A stretch of 64,000 nt of DNA from Flavobacterium sp. Its GTDB lineage: Bacteria > Bacteroidota > Bacteroidia > Flavobacteriales > Flavobacteriaceae. The notes under the pieces were generated by a model. It did not search any database. It worked only from the letters and a program-made list of their open reading frames with translations, and was not told the origin of the DNA. Each line of letters begins with the position of its first letter. Position 1 is the first letter of the stretch. The stretch covers positions 18,366 to 82,365 of the forward strand of contig JADGMX010000007.1 of the NCBI GenBank assembly GCA_015234525.1, in the 5' to 3' direction. Below, in pieces: positions 37,130 through 45,387 of this stretch. The translations under genes and the position numbers were made by a program.

Positions 37130-37190
37130 GCGCGAGGGATTGCGGCAAGCACCGCGTGCAGCCAAAAGCCCGGCCGAAGGCGCGCCCAAA
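37130..37190 (-). repeat. Dispersed intergenic repeat, type B (copy B4)
   Basis: It differs from B3 by about two bases over 60, in the same orientation. It lies between the convergent T9SS gene and the retropepsin-like gene, 2.8 kb from B3. Confidence 0.78.
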
Positions 37191-37215
37191 ACATCAGCGA
37201 TAAAAAACGTAAAAA

Positions 37216-37656
37216 TTATTTTTTGAGGTAAAGCGAATTGGTGCTGTAATCGATGATGGCTTCAAACGGAATCAGGACGTCTGCACCAATGATTCCCTGG
37301 ACGGGTTTTGCTTTGTGCTGCGTGAGGGCGAGATTGACGTGGGAAAGATCAAAAATGACAAGGTGAAGATCGGCAAATTTCCACCGACTCATTTTCAAGG
37401 TGTTTGCCATTGAAAGTTTAGTGAGCATGCCAACTGCGCCGGCTCCTGCTGCTTTAGTTTTTGAATCGGCTGCGATGAGGTTGAAATATTCGACGTTTGT
37501 AAAATCGACGCAACTGTTTGACGCGCCGGTGTCGAGGATGAATTTGCCTTTCACGCCATTAATCTCGGCGTTTACCAGCAAGTGATTGGTTTTTGTAATT
37601 TTAAACGGAATTCGCTGATAACTTTTGGCGATGTTAGGGTGGAGCGTGTTTTTCAT
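37216..37656 (-). CDS. Retropepsin-like aspartic protease-fold protein
   Basis: A 146-residue protein with the single-lobe aspartyl protease motif ILDTGASNSCVD (D42-T43-G44) and a second conserved segment GIIGADVLIPFEAIIDY, as in clan AA (PF13650/PF13975-like) proteins. Proteins of this size act as dimers. No signal peptide or membrane helix is seen, so it is probably cytoplasmic. The 14 residues before the domain are basic. Target unknown; it is monocistronic and convergent with the T9SS gene. Confidence 0.85.
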   Translation of the reverse strand: MKNTLHPNIAKSYQRIPFKITKTNHLLVNAEINGVKGKFILDTGASNSCVDFTNVEYFNLIAADSKTKAAGAGAVGMLTKLSMANTLKMSRWKFADLHLVIFDLSHVNLALTQHKAKPVQGIIGADVLIPFEAIIDYSTNSLYLKK

Positions 37657-37746
37657 AGCGTTTCAATTCAAAAATACGCATTTTTACCGCGCGACAGAAA
37701 TTGACATTCGGTTTTTAAATTTGGCTTAACTTCGCAAAAAGTTGTT

Positions 37747-38514
37747 ATGATTCTTACCGATACCCATACTCATTTATATAGCAGCGAGTTTGATCAGGAC
37801 CGAGAGGCTATGATTGCGCGCGCGATTTCAGGCGGAGTGACGCGTTTTTTTGTGCCGTCGATCGACTCTACTTATACGGCTTCGATGTACGAGCTTCAGG
37901 CAAAATATCCCGAGAATATATATTTGATGATGGGACTTCATCCGGTTTATGTCAAAGAAAATTGGGAAACAGAATTGGCGCATGTGGCGCGCGAGTTGAA
38001 GCAACGAAAGTTCTATGCGGTTGGCGAAATCGGAATTGATTTGTATTGGGATAAGTCGACTTTGGAAATCCAAAAATTGGCTTTTAAAAAGCAAATCCAA
38101 CTTGCAAAGCAGTACGGATTGCCGATAAACATTCACTGTCGCAATGCCTTTGACGAAGTTTTTGAGGTCTTGGAAAGTGAGCGCGACGACAAACTTTTTG
38201 GGATATTTCATTGCTTTACCGGAACGAGCGAGCAGGCGTTGCAGGCGATTTCGCTAAATATGAAGCTCGGAATTGGCGGTGTGGCAACCTTTAAAAACGG
38301 CCAGATCGATCAGTATTTGCACATTATTGATTTGGAACACATTGTTCTGGAAACCGATTCTCCATATCTGGCGCCGGTACCTTATCGCGGAAAAAGGAAC
38401 GAATCGGCTTACATTTTAAATGTCGCTCAGAAGTTGGCCGAAATCTACTCAGTTAGCGTCGAAGAAATTGCCCGGGTGACGACTGAGAATTCGCGGAAAG
38501 TATATGGCATTTGA
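37747..38514 (+). CDS. TatD-family metal-dependent hydrolase (DNase-like)
   Basis: A 255-residue TIM-barrel protein. It has the metal-binding TDTHTHL (H7, H9), the glutamate in AVGEIGIDLYWD, histidines in INIHCRNA and GIFHCFTG, and the aspartate in LETDSPYLAP. The family has 3'-5' exonuclease activity linked to DNA repair and turnover. It is first of a group with the acyltransferase (64-bp gap) and ansA. A TAAATTTG -7 element is at 37716-37723. Confidence 0.93.
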   Translation: MILTDTHTHLYSSEFDQDREAMIARAISGGVTRFFVPSIDSTYTASMYELQAKYPENIYLMMGLHPVYVKENWETELAHVARELKQRKFYAVGEIGIDLYWDKSTLEIQKLAFKKQIQLAKQYGLPINIHCRNAFDEVFEVLESERDDKLFGIFHCFTGTSEQALQAISLNMKLGIGGVATFKNGQIDQYLHIIDLEHIVLETDSPYLAPVPYRGKRNESAYILNVAQKLAEIYSVSVEEIARVTTENSRKVYGI

Positions 38515-38578
38515 CGATATTTCGGGTTAAAGTGGTAAAAATTTCGTTCTTTTGTTGGACTTTTTTTAAATTTTGATA

Positions 38579-39712
38579 ATGTCGCAATTTGACTCGATTC
38601 GTCCGTATTATGATTCAGAAGTAAATGAGGCGCTCTGCCAGTCACTTCACCATCCGATGATGAAAGCGCTGATGAACTTTAGCTTTCCCGATGTTGAGGA
38701 TGATGTTTGGAAAGAGCAGTTGCGAAAAACGCATTCGATTCGCGATTTTCAGTGCAATTTCATTTATCAGTCGGTTCGCAAGGTGCTTGAAAACAGCAGT
38801 GAAGGCCTGACGACATCCGGATTTGAAAAACTAGACAACAACAAATCGTACCTATATATAAGCAATCACCGCGATATCATTCTCGATACATCGTTGTTAA
38901 ATACGTGTTTGCTGGAACACGGAAAGGTGATGACCGCATCGGCGATTGGCGATAATCTGGTTAAGAAATCATTTTTACTTACACTTTCAAAGTTGAACCG
39001 AAACTTTGTGGTTCAGCGTGGCTTGCCGCCAAGGGAATTGTTGCATAGTTCGAAAAACTTGTCGGAATATATCAGGCATTTGCTGACTCGCGAAAATCAA
39101 AGCGTTTGGATTGCACAGCGTGAAGGACGTACCAAGGACGGAAATGATGCGACTCATCAAGGCGTTTTAAAAATGCTGGGAATGGCGAGTGGCGAGCAAA
39201 ATCTGATCGAGTATTTCAAAAATATCCGAATCGTTCCTGTTTCGATTTCGTATGAGTACGATCCGACCGATGCTTTGAAAATGCCGCAACTTCTGGCTGA
39301 AGCCAAGCAGCAGACGTATATCAAGGAGAAAAATGAGGATTTTGTAACCTTGTTGAGCGGAATCATGGGTCAGAAGAAACGGATTCACATCCACGTTGAC
39401 GATGTTCTCGATACGCAGCTCGACGATGTTGCAGCCGAATTCGACAACACCAACAAACAAATTCAGGCAATCGCCCAGATTCTTGACGATGCCATTTTGC
39501 GTACATACAAACTTTGGCCTACAAATTACATCGCGTATGATTTGTTGCATAAAACCAACGAATTTGCCGATAAATACACCGAGTCTGAAAAGCAGCTTTT
39601 CGAACGCCGACTTGAGTTAAGAATCGATGAAAACAATCCGGTTGCGCTTCAGGGCTTTTTGGCAATGTATGCCAATCCGGTTGTGAATCAGCAAAAATAT
39701 GCCACTAAATAA
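38579..39712 (+). CDS. 1-acyl-glycerol-3-phosphate acyltransferase-like protein
   Basis: 377 residues from the ATG at 38579; a TTG two codons earlier is less likely. The PlsC-type acyltransferase motifs are visible: SNHRDIILDT (HX4D motif I), NRNFVVQRGL, a motif III-like IAQREGRTKDG and IVPVSISYEYDP (motif IV). The protein has a longer N-terminal and C-terminal part than standard PlsC and no obvious membrane helix. It would acylate a lysophospholipid or related lipid. It overlaps ansA by 14 bp, so the two are translationally coupled. Confidence 0.87.
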   Translation: MSQFDSIRPYYDSEVNEALCQSLHHPMMKALMNFSFPDVEDDVWKEQLRKTHSIRDFQCNFIYQSVRKVLENSSEGLTTSGFEKLDNNKSYLYISNHRDIILDTSLLNTCLLEHGKVMTASAIGDNLVKKSFLLTLSKLNRNFVVQRGLPPRELLHSSKNLSEYIRHLLTRENQSVWIAQREGRTKDGNDATHQGVLKMLGMASGEQNLIEYFKNIRIVPVSISYEYDPTDALKMPQLLAEAKQQTYIKEKNEDFVTLLSGIMGQKKRIHIHVDDVLDTQLDDVAAEFDNTNKQIQAIAQILDDAILRTYKLWPTNYIAYDLLHKTNEFADKYTESEKQLFERRLELRIDENNPVALQGFLAMYANPVVNQQKYATK

Positions 39713-40727
39713 AGCCTCAATACTTTTAATTTATACCGGTGGAACCATCGGTATGATGAAGGATTTTGAAACCGGCGCGCTAAAAGCATTCAACTTCGAC
39801 AAGCTTTTGGAGAATGTTCCCGAGCTGCGCCAACTCGACTGCGAAATCGAGACCATCTCCTTTGAGCATCCGATTGACAGCTCGAACATGAATATTGAGC
39901 AGTGGATCAAAATCGCCGAAATCATTGAAGAAAATTATGATTCTTTCGACGGATTTGTGGTTTTGCACGGATCGGATACCATGTCGTATTCAGCCTCGGC
40001 GCTCAGTTTCATGCTCGAGAATCTGGCAAAACCGGTAATTTTCACCGGGTCGCAATTGCCTGTCGGCGATCTTCGTACCGATGCGAAAGAAAATCTGATC
40101 ACCGCAATTCAAATCGCATCGCAACGTGAAAAAAGTCTGCCGATCGTAAAGGAAGTTTGTCTTTACTTTGAGTACAAACTTTACCGCGCCAACCGATCGA
40201 CGAAAATCAGCGCTGAACATTTTAATGCGTTCACATCGCCAAATTATCCCGCGTTAGCCGAATCCGGCGTTCACTTAAAAATCAACCGCGACTTACTCCT
40301 CAAGCCCAAAAGCAAAAAGCTGCTCGTTCATCGCGAAATGAGCGACAACGTGATGATTTTGAAAATTTTTCCGGGACTTAATCCGGAATCATTAGCAGCG
40401 ATTTTGGGCATCAAAAACCTAAAAGCGATAATTCTGGAAACCTATGGTTCTGGAAATGCGCCCAGTGAAGATTGGTTTATCGAACTTTTAGACAAAGCTA
40501 TCAAAAGCGGACTTTTCATTGTGAATGTCACCCAGTGTTCGGGAGGAAGCGTCAACATGGGCCAGTATGAAACCAGCACGCAGTTGCGCGAAATCGGCGT
40601 CATTTCGGGTAAAGATATTACAACCGAAGCTGCCATCACCAAGCTGATGTATTTGTTGGGTCAAAAAGTTTCAGGCGATGTTTTTAAAACGGTTTTTGAA
40701 ACGCCGTTGCGAGGCGAGATGGGGTAA
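39699..40727 (+). CDS. ansA: Type I L-asparaginase
   Basis: A 342-residue cytoplasmic asparaginase that hydrolyses asparagine to aspartate and ammonia. The two threonine-bearing active-site motifs are present: IYTGGTIGM near residues 11-19 and VLHGSDTMSYSASALSF (T, D motif). There is no signal peptide, as expected for the type I form. In other Flavobacteriia I recall ansA being followed by exbB/exbD-type genes; here it is followed by an integrase instead. Confidence 0.94.
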   Translation: MPLNKASILLIYTGGTIGMMKDFETGALKAFNFDKLLENVPELRQLDCEIETISFEHPIDSSNMNIEQWIKIAEIIEENYDSFDGFVVLHGSDTMSYSASALSFMLENLAKPVIFTGSQLPVGDLRTDAKENLITAIQIASQREKSLPIVKEVCLYFEYKLYRANRSTKISAEHFNAFTSPNYPALAESGVHLKINRDLLLKPKSKKLLVHREMSDNVMILKIFPGLNPESLAAILGIKNLKAIILETYGSGNAPSEDWFIELLDKAIKSGLFIVNVTQCSGGSVNMGQYETSTQLREIGVISGKDITTEAAITKLMYLLGQKVSGDVFKTVFETPLRGEMG

Positions 40728-40830
40728 GTCGATTATTGATTCGTAAATTTTCGTTTTTAAACGCAGGTCTGTCGCAATGGATTAACGACCGACTCAATCA
40801 AAACCTTTAATTTCGCGGAAAATTTCCACC

Positions 40831-41836
40831 ATGCAAAAAAAAGAATATCACCCAAACTGCGTGTGATCAAATTCCGGGTTTTACCGAATTATTATATCGA
40901 TTAGAGCGTAAAATTTCTATTTCAGGCAAGAGTCCGAGTATGTTCGCAAACTACGGACGCCACCTGGCTAAAGCCTCGTTATATTTCGGCAAACTGCCTA
41001 CAAATGTTTCTGCCGATCGGATAAACGAATATCTGTATTATCTCCAAAAAGCCTACCCCACGGGCTCGCTATCCTATTTTAAGTTCGCGGTTTTTGGCTT
41101 GCGTTATGTTTTTAGAATGGAGGGTCTCGAGGAAAAATACCTTGCGCTGCCAAGCATTAAAAGCGAAAAAAAACTTCCGGTGGTGATGAGTCGCGAGGAA
41201 GTAAAACGGCTGATTAATGCGACAAGAATTTTGAAACACAAAGTGTTAATCGGACTCTTATATGGGTGCGGGTTGCGGTGTTTTGAAGCGCGAAATGTTA
41301 CCTTGTCCGACATCGATTTCGATCGGAAGATGCTATTTGTCAATAAAGGCAAAGGCAAAAAGGATAGGTATGTACCATTAAGTGATCATTTAATAAATTG
41401 GCTTCAGGAGTATATCGTTTCCGAAAATCCGAAGGAATGGCTGTTCAACGGTCGGCCTCAAGGCACGGCTGGCGGCGATTTCCAAAGCAGGTATTCACAG
41501 AAAGGCGTTCAATGGGTGATTCGGCAATGCGCCAAGAAGGCAAAAATCATCAAGAACATTTCTGTACATACCTTACGTCATACTTTTGCAACGCATTTGC
41601 TCGAAGACGGATTGGATATCATCAGCATTAAAAATTTACTCGGTCATTCGCGGGTAGAAACAACGCTGATTTACCTCCATGTGGCACAATATGAGCGAAT
41701 CAGGCCGTTTAGTCCGCTCGATACGCTTTATGAATCTAATCACAACCCGGCTGGATCTATGTGTGAACTTCTCAATCATTTCCGCCAATGTTCTTCGTGC
41801 AGCAGCAGCGGACTTTCATCAATTCTCAACCATTAA
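40831..41836 (+). pseudogene. Tyrosine recombinase/integrase with N-terminal frameshift at an A8 tract
   Basis: The intact frame (298 residues from the ATG at 40940) has all catalytic residues of tyrosine recombinases: R113, a Lys in the KGKGKKDR hairpin, H210-x-x-R213, H236 and Y245 (TLRHTFATHL, LGHSRVETTLIYLH). However, the open frame continues 36 codons upstream of that ATG and encodes the missing start of the SAM-like core-binding domain. The ATG at 40831 reads ATG-C-A8-G and hits a stop after 11 codons; with seven A instead of eight it would run directly into the recombinase frame. So this is a frameshifted gene, a slippage-expressed gene or a homopolymer sequencing error. Integrases of this type are often found beside IS91-like elements in Bacteroidota; no transposase is recognisable here. 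Confidence 0.78.
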
Positions 41837-41847
41837 AATAGCGATGG

Positions 41848-41929
41848 TTTGGGCGTTGGCCGGGCTGTCCGCTTTATCTTTTATTCCGCAAGCTCCATAA
41901 AAGGATGCCGCTTCCCATCCCTAACGCGA
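41848..41929 (+). repeat. Dispersed intergenic repeat, type B (copy B5)
   Basis: It starts TTTGGGCGTTGGCCGGGCTGTCC and ends CATCCCTAACGCG. The inner stem is ATCTTTTAT with ATAAAAGGAT. It lies 11 bp after the recombinase stop. The rest of the gap to 42086 holds only the doxDA terminator. Confidence 0.78.
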
Positions 41930-42035
41930 TAGGTATGTTTAATCTATTGTTTTTTTTGAGCAATTATTGGTTCAGGTTAAAGCGACAAGTCTAAAATTTT
42001 AAATAGTAAATCAGATCACCAGAAAAACTGAAATT

Positions 42036-42070
42036 AAAAAAAACTGTCGGAGGTTTCCCAACGACAGTTT
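42036..42070 (-). terminator. Rho-independent terminator of the DoxD-DoxA gene
   Basis: Minus-strand stem AAACTGTCG / CGACAGTTT (9 bp, perfect) with a 12-base loop and a run of T. Confidence 0.82.
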
Positions 42071-42086
42071 ACTTGTATCAACTTTA

Positions 42087-43094
42087 CTAAGGTATTTCAG
42101 CCGTCCATTCGATTCCGCTGACATCAATCAGTTTTAGGGTAAAATCTCTTCCTAAATCGACTCCGCTTACATCAATAGTTACATCTGCTTTTGCTCCCAA
42201 AGGTAAAATCATACTGTGTTTCCCGGGTTTGATCTTCGCCACATAATGATTCTGTATCTGATCTGGAGAAAATTTAGACAGATCGGTCTGGTTTATCGAT
42301 TTGACGACATTATTATTTTCATCCAACACGTCGATCCCAATCAAAAATGAACCGTAAACATCTGCGCCTTCAACCCTGAATAACCGGAAAGTAAGCTGCG
42401 AACCTTTTTGCTGAACATTTGAAATTTCAACTTTCGGTTTCACCGATTTGTTGTGCAAAGTGCCAAAAACGCCACCGTGAAAATATTGATTTGTATACAA
42501 GGTGAGTCCAAAAATAAGAATAGACATTATGAGGACTTTAGGTCGTAAATTGTCGATTTTCAATTCGCCGGACGCTAAAGTTCCAAACCACTTCTTTCGC
42601 GTAAAGTTGTAGTTCTTTTTCAGTAAGTAGTTGTCAACCGAATACGCGCCGCTTCCTGTCAGAAATAATACAAATCCGCTTGCAACACCTAAAACACCAA
42701 TTTGCCATTCGTCTAAACATGTGGTGCCAAGCCAACCCGATCCGAGCAAGATTCCCAAAGCCAGAAATAATACACCAATACTCATCAGCCTTGTGAACAA
42801 TCCCAGGATGAGCAATAACCCGACGATAGCTTCAATAATCGTAAAGGTTATCATTGATATTTGAAGTGCGTCCGGATTTGAAACCAGGTATTCGATAACT
42901 GGTTTTATGCCCAGAGCGTTTGGGAGAAAGTGGTTGAATTTTTCCCCAATATAACCGGCTTCTTCGGGGATAAGTTTGTTGTCTAAAATCAGTCGTCGCC
43001 AAAACGCTGAAAAGTAAGTCCAACCAATCACCCAACGAAGTGACAACGTAAAAAGGCCGGCGCTATTTGCCGTACCATCAAAATGATTCTTCAT
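42087..43094 (-). CDS. DoxD-DoxA fusion (thiosulfate:quinone oxidoreductase small-subunit-like)
   Basis: A 335-residue protein. Residues about 1-165 form a DoxX/DoxD-like membrane domain of four to five helices (LSLRWVIGWTYFSAFWRRL, VGLLLILGLFTRLMSIGVLF, a Cys in GTTCLDEWQIG). Another helix at about 190-205 leads to a periplasmic beta-domain (KVEISNVQQKGSQLTFRLFR to DFTLKLIDVSGIEWTAEIP) that resembles DoxA. In Acidianus, DoxD and DoxA are separate subunits of an enzyme that feeds electrons from thiosulfate to quinone; here they are one chain. Function in this organism is inferred. A small secreted protein gene lies 44 bp upstream. Confidence 0.8.
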   Translation of the reverse strand: MKNHFDGTANSAGLFTLSLRWVIGWTYFSAFWRRLILDNKLIPEEAGYIGEKFNHFLPNALGIKPVIEYLVSNPDALQISMITFTIIEAIVGLLLILGLFTRLMSIGVLFLALGILLGSGWLGTTCLDEWQIGVLGVASGFVLFLTGSGAYSVDNYLLKKNYNFTRKKWFGTLASGELKIDNLRPKVLIMSILIFGLTLYTNQYFHGGVFGTLHNKSVKPKVEISNVQQKGSQLTFRLFRVEGADVYGSFLIGIDVLDENNNVVKSINQTDLSKFSPDQIQNHYVAKIKPGKHSMILPLGAKADVTIDVSGVDLGRDFTLKLIDVSGIEWTAEIP

Positions 43095-43138
43095 TATTTT
43101 ATATTTTAATTAAACGCAAAAAAAGTGTAGCTAATAAA

Positions 43139-43507
43139 TTAGGCTATATCAACTTTCAGGCGCTTGTATAAAATATATTTCGGCGGACTATTGCCGGAAA
43201 AGTTTTTCGAAAATCCACTGGTGGCAAGAGTAGGCGTGTAGTCGTGGGTTGTAAGTTTGCTAAAATGGTATTTGCGAATGCTGACTACTGATTGCTCGCC
43301 AACTGAGATTTGATAATCAGTTTGCTTGGTATACTGGCACGAATTTACCGGCGCGGTGGTTTTCGATTTATTAATCGGTTTAGCATATTCCGCGTTTAAA
43401 CCCGTTGCCAGAATGTCTTTCACATTACATGGAGTAAGCGAAAGCAGGACAAAACACAACAATAAAATGTGTTTGGTCGTGGAGATACGTAAAATTGCTT
43501 TTGGCAT
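43139..43507 (-). CDS. Small secreted or membrane-anchored protein upstream of doxDA, unknown function
   Basis: The start at 43507 gives 122 residues with one hydrophobic segment (HILLLCFVLLSLTPC) and a periplasmic part containing two cysteines (C39-ish and NSCQY). The C-terminus, SGNSPPKYILYKRLKVDIA, looks strongly conserved; I recall very similar tails on small flavobacterial proteins but know no function. It is 44 bp before the DoxD-DoxA gene on the same strand, so the two are probably co-transcribed. The longer frame (from 43591) has no plausible extra signal. Confidence 0.68.
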   Translation of the reverse strand: MPKAILRISTTKHILLLCFVLLSLTPCNVKDILATGLNAEYAKPINKSKTTAPVNSCQYTKQTDYQISVGEQSVVSIRKYHFSKLTTHDYTPTLATSGFSKNFSGNSPPKYILYKRLKVDIA

Positions 43508-43753
43508 TCGGACAAATATACATAGGCATGATTGCATTTGCCCTAAAGCCTTGTTAATAGTTTGTGGAATCCGCTCGGCGCATAACCTCATCGGTTATAT
43601 TCTGAAAAACGGATTTTTGTAAGATTAACTTTTGTTGAGGCTTTGGATTATCACTAATTTTTAAAGTTGGCATCAGACTTTTTATTTTCGAAACATCCTG
43701 ACTAGTTTAAAATATGTCGGAAAGTTGAGGTGTTTTTAAATGAAAGATCAACT

Positions 43754-43936
43754 TTAATAGAGTCTAAGTGAAGTTCTATTGACATTTTTTTGATTTGGGC
43801 GGCCGTTTAAAAAACGAACGAAATCGCTAGTTGAATTACTGCGAAATGTGCTGCCGTCAGATGTGTTGCAACCTATGTCAAGGATTTTGCCGGTTCGGGG
43901 TTCAATTTCGGTATCAATGAATGCAATACTCGCCAT
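43754..43936 (-). pseudogene. Remnant of a DEDD-type exonuclease/helicase N-terminus
   Basis: A 60-codon frame starts MASIAFIDTEIEPRTGKILDIG and continues DGSTFRSNSTSDFVRFLNGR. The FIDTE segment is exonuclease motif I (DEDD family), and this start resembles the N-terminal exonuclease domain of RecQ-like helicases in Flavobacteriia. After FLNGR the similarity stops, and about 14 unrelated codons lead to a stop; no frame carries the GHN-type motif II that should follow. It lies in a 650-bp stretch (43508-44154) with no other gene. Probably a 5' gene fragment left by deletion. Confidence 0.5.
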
Positions 43937-44119
43937 TTTTCAGAAAAAGTTGAGGTTTTCTGGGACAATTTACATTTTTGATTTCGAATTTTTGGTCTTA
44001 ACCTTAATTTTGTGCGGTTTATTGCTTTGAGCAATTATTTTAAATTGGGTTTCGAGTAGTTTTAAGGGAGTTTATGTTTCCGTATTTCGACCAAGCTAAC
44101 TTTTCCCACCCGTAAAAAT

Positions 44120-44150
44120 GCAAAATGCTTCCCGAACGGGAAGCATTTTT
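44120..44150 (-). terminator. Strong terminator after tRNA-Ser
   Basis: Perfect 13-bp stem AAAATGCTTCCCG / CGGGAAGCATTTT with a 2-base AA turn (a 4-base loop once the closing pair opens), 5 bp from the tRNA 3' end. Confidence 0.9.
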
Positions 44151-44154
44151 CTTG

Positions 44155-44242
44155 CAGAGAGGATGGGATTCGAACCCACGATACCCTTGTGGAGTATACA
44201 CACTTTCCAGGCGTGCGCCTTCGACCACTCGGCCACCTCTCT
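44155..44242 (-). tRNA. tRNA-Ser (anticodon GGA)
   Basis: An 88-nt class II tRNA with a 7-bp acceptor stem (AGAGAGG / CCTCTCT), discriminator G and a D-arm starting GCCGAGTGG. The anticodon loop reads CTGGAAA with anticodon GGA, followed by a long variable arm (GTGTATACTCCACAAGGGTATC region) and a T-arm GGGTTCGAATCCC. CCA is not encoded. It reads UCC and UCU serine codons. Confidence 0.97.
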
Positions 44243-44387
44243 TTGTTGCGCAAAGAACACTAAAAAAAACGGTTTCTGAAAGTAATTTACACCGATTTAT
44301 TCACACTCAAATCCATGGGTTTTGGCGATGTCTTAACTTTAAGAAAAATGCAAATGCCTAACTTGCATCAACCATAATTAATGTTCT

Positions 44388-45209
44388 ATGCGAATTTTAC
44401 TAATGTTACTTTTATCCGTTTTCGTATTTTCTTGTGCGAAACAAAAACCCGACTATTCAACCATTCTCAATTCGGATGAATTGCTTAAATACCAGGGTCA
44501 AAATCTCGACGCCCAATCGAAATACGATTTCTACAAACAGCTTTTTCTGGTCTCGACATTCGAAAATTTAAAAAATCCGTCGCACGAACTTGCAGGCAAT
44601 CTTCAAAAATTTCCGGATAGCATCCTGCTGCAACTGAGTGAAATTCTGATTTCCGAATATGTTGACAAAGAAGGCAACATCGACTCGGTTCCCAACGCTA
44701 CCACTCAACTTTCCAGAAGGCAAATCGCATCCCAACTCGACAGCGTTTTTAAAACCCAGGATCGGATTTCGCATGCGGCTTTGCAAAATGTCTTTGTTGG
44801 GGGCGATATGGGCGGCACATCAATTACTTCAATTGATGGCGAACTCATTACCATGAACCGCGATTTTGGAACGGGTGCAAGCTCAGTTTATACATACGCA
44901 TTAATTCGGGATGGATCCCTGAGGTTTTTAGGAGAAGTTCACGACCAACTGTCTGCAAATGATTCGGCGTTGCTGACTACTGAGATCAAAAAATACTATC
45001 CGAATTTTGATTATTTCAGTTCAAGAAGCGGCGTTGATATTGTTAAAACCGAAGGCGATTATGTAATCGGACTAAGCGCGTATTCGACTGATGATCCGGG
45101 TTGTTGCCCAAGCATTTCGGTTCGATATAAGACAGCCAATTTTAAAACGATTACCGGCGGTTCGGTTCGGGTGGCCAACAAAAACGATGAAACCAGGTTT
45201 TTGGAATAA
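44388..45209 (+). CDS. Lipoprotein of unknown function
   Basis: A 273-residue lipoprotein (lipobox FSCA, C16). The first half is helical and acidic, and the second half is strand-rich with a TSIDGELITMNRDFGTGASSVYTYA stretch and CC in DDPGCCPSISVRYK. No family is recognised. The VYTYALIRDGSLRFLGE part looks like a beta-sandwich or LppP/LprE-like fold, but I cannot confirm this. It is monocistronic; a type B repeat follows in the convergent gap. Confidence 0.78.
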   Translation: MRILLMLLLSVFVFSCAKQKPDYSTILNSDELLKYQGQNLDAQSKYDFYKQLFLVSTFENLKNPSHELAGNLQKFPDSILLQLSEILISEYVDKEGNIDSVPNATTQLSRRQIASQLDSVFKTQDRISHAALQNVFVGGDMGGTSITSIDGELITMNRDFGTGASSVYTYALIRDGSLRFLGEVHDQLSANDSALLTTEIKKYYPNFDYFSSRSGVDIVKTEGDYVIGLSAYSTDDPGCCPSISVRYKTANFKTITGGSVRVANKNDETRFLE

Positions 45210-45281
45210 AGTAGTTTTTGGAGATTTTATCCAATCAGCGGGATGCTTGAGGTGAAGTCGGTTGTTAAATCTTTCCTATCC

Positions 45282-45365
45282 GTCGCGTTAGGGATGGGAA
45301 GCGGCATCCTTTTATGGCGTGATAACGCGATAAAAGATAAAGCGGACAGCCCGAAAACGCCCAAA
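45282..45365 (-). repeat. Dispersed intergenic repeat, type B (copy B6)
   Basis: On the minus strand it starts TTTGGGCGTTTTCGGGCTGTCC and ends CCCATCCCTAACGCGA, with a stem ATCTTTTAT(C) / AAAAGGAT around an inner GCG-TTATCAC-GC loop. It lies between convergent genes. Confidence 0.76.
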
Positions 45366-45387
45366 TCCCGATCATTAAACCCACCAC

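Noticed and set aside
38573..38578. TTG start for the acyltransferase
   Set aside because: An ATG follows two codons later, so there is no reason to use a rare start.
41750..41900. Possible IS91-like transposase start after the recombinase
   Set aside because: The sequence (CELLNHFRQCSSCSSS) is weakly suggestive only; no HUH or zinc motif follows, and a repeat begins at 41848.
44048..44154. Attachment site at tRNA-Ser
   Set aside because: No direct copy of the tRNA 3' end (ATCCTCTCT region) was noticed elsewhere in the window, so an att pair cannot be supported.
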